From assembly GCA_014237955.1 (NCBI GenBank), contig JABABY010000040.1, positions 1 through 12,317 on the forward strand: a stretch of DNA of 12,317 bases, read 5' to 3'. Positions within the stretch are counted from its first letter, which is position 1. Every line of letters starts with the position of its first letter. Made by a program: the position numbers and the translations under genes. The notes below the pieces were generated by a model, which worked only from the letters and a program-made list of their open reading frames with translations, made no database searches and had not been told where the DNA came from. This DNA is from Planctomycetota bacterium. Lineage in GTDB: Bacteria; Planctomycetota; Planctomycetia; Pirellulales; UBA7805. Below, piece after piece: positions 6,585 to 12,317 of this stretch.

Positions 6585-7718
6585 GTGGCTATCATCGATC
6601 GTTACCTGCTGCGACAGTTTTTGGGGGTCTTTGCCGTATTCTTTCTGAGTCTCTACGGCCTGTTTATTGTTGGGGACACAGTGAATCATTTTGGCGAAGT
6701 GACTCATTACGCTCGTTCTCATGGTGGTGTCCTGAAATTCCTTGCTGAATATTACGGCTTTCGGTCCCTGATGTTTTTTGATTGGATGAATTCGTTGTTG
6801 GTGTTGGTCGCAGCGATGTTTACGATCGCATCGTTCCGGCGTCATAATGAAATGACAGCCCTTATGGCAGCAGGTATTCGTAATGCCCGAATAATCCGCC
6901 CGATTTTGATTGCAGCAGGCGTTTTGGTGCTGCTGGCAGTCATTAACCGCGAGCTATTGCTTCCATCGGTCCGTGGGCAGTTGTCTACAAACTTTAAAGA
7001 CATGGATGGCAAAAAAGCTCGAGTCATTACACCGATGTATGATAATGAAACGGATATATTGCTGAGCGGTTCCGGACTCTTGCTCCGGACACGAAGAATC
7101 AAGGCACCAAATTTCTTTTTGCCGCGATCCTTGGATCACTATGGACAGCAATTGATTGCCGCAGAGGCAATGTATCATGCGGCCAACAAGGATCGCCCTT
7201 CAGGTTATTTGCTCGAAGGCGTCGTTCAGCCCGAAGATCTCGATCAGAAGAGTTCATTGCGATTGCATGAGAAGTTGGTCATTCTAACGCCGCATGATAC
7301 AGATTGGCTTGCTGAGGATGAATGTTTTGTTGTGAGTCAGGTGGAGCCACAGGCGCTCACCGGAGGTGGTGGTTGGCAAAAAATGTCCTCCGCCTCCGAG
7401 TTGATTGCATCACTAAAGAATCCGAGCGTCAAAAACCATCCTGGCATCGAGGTTGAGTTTCATTCGCGATTTGTCCAGCCCTTCTTAGATATGAATCTTC
7501 TTTTGCTTGGCCTGCCGATCGTTTTAACTCGCCAATCACGAAACCTCTTTCTCTCCGTAGGCTTTTGTGTGCTGCTGATTGTTGTCTTTATGGCAGTGAT
7601 TATGCTCTGCCACAGTATTGGTGAATCGGCCGTACTAAGCCCATCTCTTGCTGCGTGGTGTCCCTTAATATTGTTTCTGCCGTTGGCTGTGATGATGAGC
7701 ACGCCGCTGTATGAATAA
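6585..7718 (+). CDS. LptF/LptG family (YjgP/YjgQ) permease
   Basis: This 377-residue inner-membrane protein belongs to the family whose E. coli members LptF and LptG form, with ATPase LptB, the exporter that pulls lipopolysaccharide out of the inner membrane. It starts AIIDRYLLRQF, typical for the family. Three membrane segments lie near residues 12-32, 62-84 and 103-122, with the conserved NEMTALMAAGIRNARII (88-104). A periplasmic domain of about 175 residues follows (about 123-297). The C-terminal half has HSRFVQPFLDMNLLLLGLPIVL (293-314) and three more segments (about 300-316, 322-344, 353-371). Full family length; no fusion. No lptB, lptA or second permease is adjacent, so whether it plays the LptF or LptG part is unknown. 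The GTG at 6585 is chosen from the ribosome binding site; a GTG at 6579 overlaps the upstream stop. Confidence 0.92.
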   Translation: MAIIDRYLLRQFLGVFAVFFLSLYGLFIVGDTVNHFGEVTHYARSHGGVLKFLAEYYGFRSLMFFDWMNSLLVLVAAMFTIASFRRHNEMTALMAAGIRNARIIRPILIAAGVLVLLAVINRELLLPSVRGQLSTNFKDMDGKKARVITPMYDNETDILLSGSGLLLRTRRIKAPNFFLPRSLDHYGQQLIAAEAMYHAANKDRPSGYLLEGVVQPEDLDQKSSLRLHEKLVILTPHDTDWLAEDECFVVSQVEPQALTGGGGWQKMSSASELIASLKNPSVKNHPGIEVEFHSRFVQPFLDMNLLLLGLPIVLTRQSRNLFLSVGFCVLLIVVFMAVIMLCHSIGESAVLSPSLAAWCPLILFLPLAVMMSTPLYE

Positions 7719-7983
7719 AGGTGTGTGTGAGTAATCGTGGCAAAATATTTTCCTCATTGCGTTGGCCCATCTTCGCAAGTTTTCGTGAACGATCTTTGCC
7801 TCACGATTTGTCTACGGTGGTTGTCGCTGTTCTCGCTGAGAAGTATGGTGAAGGAGTCCAACAGTCTGAATCCGCCTTTAGAGTGAGACAATATGGCTGT
7901 TAGAGACATCATGGCTGTTGGTGGCCTTTGTGCTGTGGTCGCCAATGCGGGCGATAACAATCATTTTCAAACTTCAAAGAGTG
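7719..7983. other. spacer between permease and pdxH, with an uncertain small frame
   Basis: This 265-base gap contains a plus-strand frame opening at GTG 7727 and closing at TAG 7903 (58 residues, with a hydrophobic VVVAVLA stretch), preceded by AAAGG at 7717-7721. I cannot recognise the product and do not call it a gene. A 9-base direct repeat ATGGCTGTT occurs at 7893-7901 and 7911-7919. No clear promoter or terminator is visible. Confidence 0.4.
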
Positions 7984-8577
7984 ATGCATTCAGACCCTAT
8001 CTACCAGGAAGCGATCAAGCGTTTTGATGGGCTTTTTGATTCAGCGCAAAAAACGACTTTGAGGGAACCGGCTGCCATGACACTTGCCACAGTTGGCGAG
8101 AATGGCCAGCCCTCGGTCCGCATCGTCCTGCTCCGCTGTGCGGACGAGCGCGGGTTTGTGTTTTTCACGAATTCCCTCAGCAGAAAGGGGACTCAACTTG
8201 CGAGCAATCCCCATGCGGCACTCGGGTTGCATTGGGATTCTTTAGGGGAACAGGTCTCCGTGGAGGGAGTTGCCAGTCCGGTGGCTGATGCAGAATCGGA
8301 TATCTACTGGAAAAGCCGCCCGCGTGGTAGTCAAATTGGCGCCTGGGCATCGCTCCAATCCGAGGAACTACCTAATCACACAATGCTGGATCAACGCGTA
8401 GCGGATTTTGAAAAGAAGTTCGCCGATCGCGAGGTGTCGCGTCCGGAACACTGGTACGGATATAGGATAGCTCCAATGCGGATCGAGTTCTGGCAGGAGG
8501 GTGTTTCGCGTCTTCATGCGCGAACCGTTTACGAATTGCAAGACGGCAAGTGGGTCCGGTTTTCTCTCTATCCATAA
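7984..8577 (+). CDS. pdxH: pyridoxamine 5'-phosphate oxidase, short form
   Basis: PdxH is a cytoplasmic FMN enzyme that oxidises pyridoxine or pyridoxamine 5'-phosphate to PLP. The 197-residue protein has the split-barrel flavin signature SVRIVLLRCADERGFVFFTN (44-63) followed by SRKG (66-69), and the substrate loop YWKSRPRGSQIGAW (108-121), where Tyr108, Arg112 and Ser116 align with E. coli Tyr129, Arg133 and Ser137. The C-terminal SRLHAR (175-180) supplies Arg176 and His178, equivalents of E. coli Arg197 and His199. Two differences stand out. The N-terminal segment holding the E. coli Arg14/Tyr17 lid is missing, and E. coli Lys72 is replaced by Arg51. It may therefore be a PdxH-like flavoprotein with altered kinetics. 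In-frame starts also exist at 7945 (ATG) and 7918 (GTG); these add residues unlike the family. Ribosome binding site weak. Confidence 0.88.
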   Translation: MHSDPIYQEAIKRFDGLFDSAQKTTLREPAAMTLATVGENGQPSVRIVLLRCADERGFVFFTNSLSRKGTQLASNPHAALGLHWDSLGEQVSVEGVASPVADAESDIYWKSRPRGSQIGAWASLQSEELPNHTMLDQRVADFEKKFADREVSRPEHWYGYRIAPMRIEFWQEGVSRLHARTVYELQDGKWVRFSLYP

Positions 8578-8752
8578 GTGCGCTGATTGTGGTGGGTGTC
8601 ATCGTTCCCTTCGGGATATTGCTGGTAGTGCATTCATACGAGCAACCTGGGCATTGTGGCAAACTGACGTTGTTCACAAAGTTACAGTCTTCTAAAATCA
8701 GACACTGACGATTCTCCTGAATAGTGTGGTTTTTGCGTGTAGAGGCTGTTGC

Positions 8753-10612
8753 ATGTGGCGTGAACGGTGGCACATTGGCTTGCTAATAGGTATCGGTCTG
8801 CTGGCCCTGATGGTACATCTTGACGGTTCTCGGCTCTGGGATCGGGATGAAACACGCAATGCGGGCTGTGCAGCGGAGATGATGGCCCACAGTGATTGGG
8901 TAGTACCCACATTCAATGGAAAGTTGCGTGATGCCAAGCCAGTTTTGCTTTACTGGCTGGTCATGATTTCATACACCCTGTTTGGGGTGAATGAGTTTGC
9001 TGCTCGATTTCCATCTGCACTGTTGAGTTTAGGAACGATCCTGGCGACCTATGTGATTGGCCGTAGGCTTTTTGGCCCGCAGGTCGGACTGCTGGCCGGT
9101 GTCATCCTGGCGACGAGCGTGATGTTTGAAGTGTCGGGACACGCGACAACTCCTGATGCATCTTTAATCTTTTGCAGCACGGTCGGATTGATGATTTATG
9201 TGTTGGCCACGTTCAAGCCGCGCAACGTGGCGTTCGGTGAACGAACGGCTCCTGAGCCCAGGGTGGAGGGACAGTATTTTCCAACCTCCTGGCCGGCCGT
9301 TGCTCTGATGTATGCGGTGCTTGGGGTAGGTATTTTGGCCAAGGGACCGGTAGGTCTGATCTTGCCGACAGCTGTCATCGGTATGTTTTTGCTCATTCTC
9401 TATGCTCCAAAAAATAAAACCGCCTTGACAGTATCGACAACGTTTTTCAGCCGCTTGCGGGTGGGTTGTTTCCGATCGCTACGTTTGTTTGCCCCAGCCC
9501 ATTTTTTTCGAACTTGTTGGCGGATGCGGCTGCTCACCGCGACACTCGTGGCATTGGCGATCGCCGGACCTTGGTATTTTCTTGTCGGTGTACGCACAGA
9601 CGGCGCATTTTTACGAGGATTTTTTATTGACGAACATTTTGGTCGCGCAACCCACGCTATGGAAAATCACTCCGGTGGACCCTTCTATTACGTCATTGCT
9701 ATCCTCATTGGATTTTTTCCATGGTCGGTTTTTGCGACCCCGATGCTCGTTGGTGCAATCGGTCGTATTCGCCGCAGCGATCCATGGAGGGCGGGCTATG
9801 TATTTGCGATGTGCTGGGTGGGGGTGTATTTGGCAATCTTTACCCTTGCGGCCACCAAATTGCCCAGCTATGTGACACCATGCTATCCGGGCCTCGCTCT
9901 TTTATGCGCGACGTTTCTATACCAATGGTGCCAAAAAACGACCATCGCACCTGATGGGTGGGTAACCATCGGCCTGACGGTTCTGGCTTTTGTTGGAGTG
10001 GTCGCTGCCGTGGGTCTTCCAATTGCCGCACACCTTTTCTTGCCCGGAGAAGAACTGTTGGGTATTTTGGGAGTGGTACTGTTGTTCGGTGCAGCGGCGT
10101 GCTTTTGGATGATGCGAAAGGGACATGCCCGCGGCATGGTACTTTCGTTTTCCCTGATGGCGGTCCTGCTCTCCGTTTCGGTCTTTAGTTTTGTGATGCC
10201 TCGTATCGATCGGCACCGCACGCGATTTATTTTGACAGAACTGGTCCAGCAGTCAGGGCCTGATACCAAGATGGGTGCGTACGGTTTTTTTGAGCCGGGT
10301 CTCGTCTTTTATACAGGCCGTACCGTGCGTCCCCTTTTGCGTGGTGGGCCTCTTGCATCCACACATGGTGAGGATGCAGATTCTAATCGTGCGACAAATT
10401 CTGCGACAACTGTTGCACCGTTTCTGCAACAAGAAAGTCCAGCCATGCTGATCACGACAGGCAGTGGCTATGAGCAGATTGTCGATCTTCTTCCTCCCGG
10501 GGTGGAGATTCTTAGCGAGGTCCCTCGCTTTTTGCGATCGGGTACGTTGGTGTTACTCGGACGCCCCGAGATGCTCCAGCAGGCAACGACGCCAAATCGT
10601 ACTCTCCGCTGA
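8753..10612 (+). CDS. ArnT/PMT-like membrane glycosyltransferase (GT83 type)
   Basis: This is a 619-residue multi-spanning membrane protein of the family that moves a sugar from a polyprenyl phosphate carrier to lipid A, protein or another envelope acceptor on the outer face of the inner membrane. Landmarks follow family order: a first membrane segment (about 7-22), WDRDETRNA (29-37) with the Asp-Glu pair at 32-33, GKLRDAKPVLLYWL (56-69), ATTPDASL (131-138) with Asp135, GILAKGPVGLILP (192-204), and FIDEHFGRATHAMENHSGGPFYY (291-313) before FFPW (321-324). Many further membrane segments follow, ending in a soluble domain of roughly 110 residues. Donor and acceptor cannot be told. The loops at about 153-180 (Pro/Glu-rich) and 219-262 (basic, aromatic) look longer than usual. 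The ATG at 8753 is chosen because AGAGG (8741-8745) lies seven bases upstream; a GTG at 8726 is less likely. Confidence 0.93.
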   Translation: MWRERWHIGLLIGIGLLALMVHLDGSRLWDRDETRNAGCAAEMMAHSDWVVPTFNGKLRDAKPVLLYWLVMISYTLFGVNEFAARFPSALLSLGTILATYVIGRRLFGPQVGLLAGVILATSVMFEVSGHATTPDASLIFCSTVGLMIYVLATFKPRNVAFGERTAPEPRVEGQYFPTSWPAVALMYAVLGVGILAKGPVGLILPTAVIGMFLLILYAPKNKTALTVSTTFFSRLRVGCFRSLRLFAPAHFFRTCWRMRLLTATLVALAIAGPWYFLVGVRTDGAFLRGFFIDEHFGRATHAMENHSGGPFYYVIAILIGFFPWSVFATPMLVGAIGRIRRSDPWRAGYVFAMCWVGVYLAIFTLAATKLPSYVTPCYPGLALLCATFLYQWCQKTTIAPDGWVTIGLTVLAFVGVVAAVGLPIAAHLFLPGEELLGILGVVLLFGAAACFWMMRKGHARGMVLSFSLMAVLLSVSVFSFVMPRIDRHRTRFILTELVQQSGPDTKMGAYGFFEPGLVFYTGRTVRPLLRGGPLASTHGEDADSNRATNSATTVAPFLQQESPAMLITTGSGYEQIVDLLPPGVEILSEVPRFLRSGTLVLLGRPEMLQQATTPNRTLR

Positions 10613-10779
10613 GCCGTTGTTCGACTCGCGAAAATATGCATGGTTTGTCGTAGACATCGCTGTCTGAAATAGTTCCATTCTATGCCAAGCGTAGTTTTGA
10701 CAGTATATTAATAGGCCCCTTCGATTACGATTGCTTTTCCGCAGATAATGAATACCAAGATTCTTTGATTGATGAAGCC

Positions 10780-11313
10780 ATGAGTTACGATGAATTCGAA
10801 CAAGAGCGAATATTCCATGAATCTTGGAATGCGGTATCCATCGTGCGGCCCGTCGATTATTCCCTGTTTACGTTTGGCGAAAGTGTACTGCCTTATTTTT
10901 TGGTCTGTGGCAACCAAGAAGGCACGGACCCACTTTCGGTTACCCAAGGTGATGTCCGAATCAAGCGACCTATGATTGTCACTCCGGAAAATAGCCGTCC
11001 GGAGTTTCAAAACTTTTTTGACAGTATGGAAGAAGAAGGGATTGCACAGTTTTTGTTGGCTAGGACTGCAACATTCTCTAATCTGAAATTCCTTAATCAG
11101 AGCGGAAAGAAGCAGGTCGTCCACGACAGCATGGAAAGCGCGGTCGAAAAAATTGTCAAACGACTTGATGACCAGGAGGAAGATCGTGTAGCCGTGCTGA
11201 CGTCACCCGCAAATTTAGCGGGTGTTGCGGTTTTAAAATATGCGGCTGAGCGGGTATTTCAGAGCGCTTCGGATAATATTCAGGAATTGAGAGAGCGAGG
11301 GTTTCTTCCCTGA
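10780..11313 (+). CDS. conserved-looking cytoplasmic protein of unknown function
   Basis: I do not recognise a named family. The 177-residue product has no signal peptide or membrane segment and is acidic with a mixed, globular composition. The first half (about 1-75) contains ESWNAVSIVRPVDYSLFTFG and RIKRPMIVTPENSRPEF, which resemble wording in hypothetical planctomycete proteins I have seen. The second half is predicted mostly helical (about 95-177) and ends in a charged IQELRERGFLP. No metal-binding or nucleotide-binding motif is evident. The ATG at 10780 is preferred; the frame runs back to a TTG at 10765. No strong ribosome binding site. A TTGACA occurs upstream at 10697-10702 but no good -10 sits at the right distance. 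It stands between the glycosyltransferase (167 bases away) and the bestrophin-like gene (114 bases away) on the same strand and may be transcribed alone. Confidence 0.75.
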   Translation: MSYDEFEQERIFHESWNAVSIVRPVDYSLFTFGESVLPYFLVCGNQEGTDPLSVTQGDVRIKRPMIVTPENSRPEFQNFFDSMEEEGIAQFLLARTATFSNLKFLNQSGKKQVVHDSMESAVEKIVKRLDDQEEDRVAVLTSPANLAGVAVLKYAAERVFQSASDNIQELRERGFLP

Positions 11314-11336
11314 TTAGGCGAATGCAACGAAAGATA

Positions 11337-11386
11337 GACATCTATTATTAACGCCAGATGTATTTTCTGTAATGTGGCTAGATGTC
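11337..11386 (+). repeat. overlapping inverted repeats between the unknown gene and bestrophin
   Basis: ACATCT (11338-11343) can pair with AGATGT (11356-11361), which is followed by ATTTTCTG. Alternatively, the extended GACATCT (11337-11343) pairs with AGATGTC (11380-11386). The two foldings exclude each other. The stems are AU-rich and short, so this may be a weak terminator or chance. A TAAAAT just downstream (11390-11395) could be a -10 element, but no -35 fits. Confidence 0.25.
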
Positions 11387-11427
11387 GAATAAAATGGACA
11401 CATTTTGTTTCTTGAAATAAACGAACT

Positions 11428-12252
11428 ATGCAAAAAAGCCTGGGAATGACGATTGCGCTCCGCCGGGTCTGGCTTTGGACAATACCGATGGCTGCCTACA
11501 GTTCCCTTGCGCTATGGAAGCCTCAGTTCGAGGGCCTCGACATACCAGATGTGTCGTTCCCCATGGAAGCAGCCTTGACGTTTGTCATGGGAATGTTGGT
11601 GTTGTTTCGTATCAATCGCGCCTACGAAAGGTGGTGGGAAGCCCGCACATTATGGGGAACGCTGGTCAATGTGAGTCGAAACCTTGCCGTCAAAACGCGA
11701 CAATTAGCCAACGTCGATGTGGCCAGTCGGGGGGAAATGCGACGCTTGATTATAGACTTTAGCTACGCGCTAAAAGATCATCTACGCGCACCATTACAGC
11801 CCGCAACACCCCCAGACAATTCAGAGCCGGACATTCGGATCGAACATGCTCCCAGTAGCATCGTGCAGAAGATTTATCAAAAGCTCAAAACATGGTCACA
11901 ATCTGGTGCCCTCACACGTGAAGAACTTTGGATGATGGACAGCGAAGCACGGATGTTACTGGAAGTCTGTGGTGCCTGTGAGCGGATCAAATCGACGCTG
12001 ATGTCTCGATCCTGGCGACTTCTTACGCGTCAGTGTCTCGGCCTCTATTTGCTGACGATTCCTTGGGCATTAGTAGACGAATTCCACTACTGGACGATTC
12101 CGATCAGTGCCTTGATTGCTTATTTTGTGATCGGAGGTGAGGGAATTGCGCACTATGTCGAAGAGCCCTTTGGATCGCAGGAAGACCATCTGGACCTAGA
12201 TGGAATCTGCCGGAAGATTAAATCGTCTGTCGACGAAATCCTCGCAGACTAA
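11428..12252 (+). CDS. bestrophin-like anion channel (RFP-TM/UPF0187 family)
   Basis: This 274-residue inner-membrane protein matches the bestrophin family, which forms pentameric ion channels; animal members carry chloride under calcium control, while bacterial ones vary in ion selectivity. TM1 lies at about 14-30 and a second at about 45-61, leading into the signature FRINRAYERWWEARTLWG (60-77; the usual form is FR.N.AYDRFWEGR..WG). A long helical cytoplasmic region follows (about 80-195), then hydrophobic stretches at about 203-217 and 223-238. The family end motif EEPFGSQEDHLDLDG (245-259) carries the acidic cluster that forms the calcium clasp in animal bestrophins. A Pro-rich linker at about 122-143 is unusual. 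Length is slightly below the common 280-300. ATG at 11428 without a clear ribosome binding site. Ion and regulation are unknown. The remaining 65 bases to the window end hold nothing I can identify. Confidence 0.92.
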   Translation: MQKSLGMTIALRRVWLWTIPMAAYSSLALWKPQFEGLDIPDVSFPMEAALTFVMGMLVLFRINRAYERWWEARTLWGTLVNVSRNLAVKTRQLANVDVASRGEMRRLIIDFSYALKDHLRAPLQPATPPDNSEPDIRIEHAPSSIVQKIYQKLKTWSQSGALTREELWMMDSEARMLLEVCGACERIKSTLMSRSWRLLTRQCLGLYLLTIPWALVDEFHYWTIPISALIAYFVIGGEGIAHYVEEPFGSQEDHLDLDGICRKIKSSVDEILAD

Positions 12253-12317
12253 TTTTTCGCATTCCAAAAGTGCTGCCTAGAATCTTAGTTCGCCTCAGTG
12301 GCACCCTGTGATTCAAA

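Noticed and set aside
7893..8027. 44-codon frame starting MAVRDIM and overlapping pdxH
   Set aside because: No ribosome binding site, overlaps the start of pdxH in another frame, and ends by chance in it; no known leader resembles it.
10697..10725. Perfect TTGACA upstream of the unknown gene
   Set aside because: The bases 16-19 downstream (around TTCGAT) are a poor -10, and TATATT lies only one base after the TTGACA, so no proper promoter can be composed.
1..12317. A defence island, mobile element, secretion cluster or CRISPR array
   Set aside because: No transposase, integrase, nuclease, toxin-antitoxin pair or regularly spaced repeats were found; all large frames fit housekeeping or envelope families and codon usage looks even throughout.

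Overview
The window most resembles an ordinary chromosomal stretch of a planctomycete (Pirellula/Rhodopirellula-like). Basis: a secreted protein that looks like the DUF1598 family, which I know mainly from planctomycetes; a cytoplasmic protein of unknown function whose wording resembles hypothetical proteins of that phylum; intermediate GC; weak or absent Shine-Dalgarno sequences before most genes; and roomy spacers between genes. The lineage is inferred from protein character, not from a marker gene. I see no phage, transposon, tRNA, rRNA or CRISPR signal.

Layout. Positions 1-204 hold the 3' end of a plus-strand gene with an Ala/Pro/Thr-rich tail. A roughly 540-base non-coding stretch with several inverted repeats and a promoter candidate follows. 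A secreted DUF1598-like protein occupies 748-2121 (+). It converges, across nested inverted repeats, on a leftward block of three genes: ComF-type phosphoribosyltransferase (5112-4315), DUF502 membrane protein (4150-3209) and hemC (3139-2192). A rightward series diverges from comF: a PLP-dependent fold-type I aminotransferase (5284-6582), an LptF/LptG-family permease (6585-7718), a short-form PdxH-like flavoprotein (7984-8577), an ArnT/PMT-like membrane glycosyltransferase (8753-10612), a conserved-looking protein of unknown function (10780-11313) and a bestrophin-like anion channel (11428-12252).

How they may work together. HemC belongs to tetrapyrrole synthesis. The aminotransferase uses PLP and a PdxH-like enzyme is encoded nearby, but no shared pathway is shown. 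The LptG-like permease and the ArnT/PMT-like glycosyltransferase are both envelope-lipid functions and fit a Gram-negative-type outer membrane. DUF502 and bestrophin are further inner-membrane proteins. This reads as housekeeping plus envelope genes. I did not find a convincing new multi-gene system. The points most worth a second look are the two lineage-type proteins of unknown function, the DUF502 insertion, the truncated PdxH N-terminus with a Lys-to-Arg change, and a few structured spacers.
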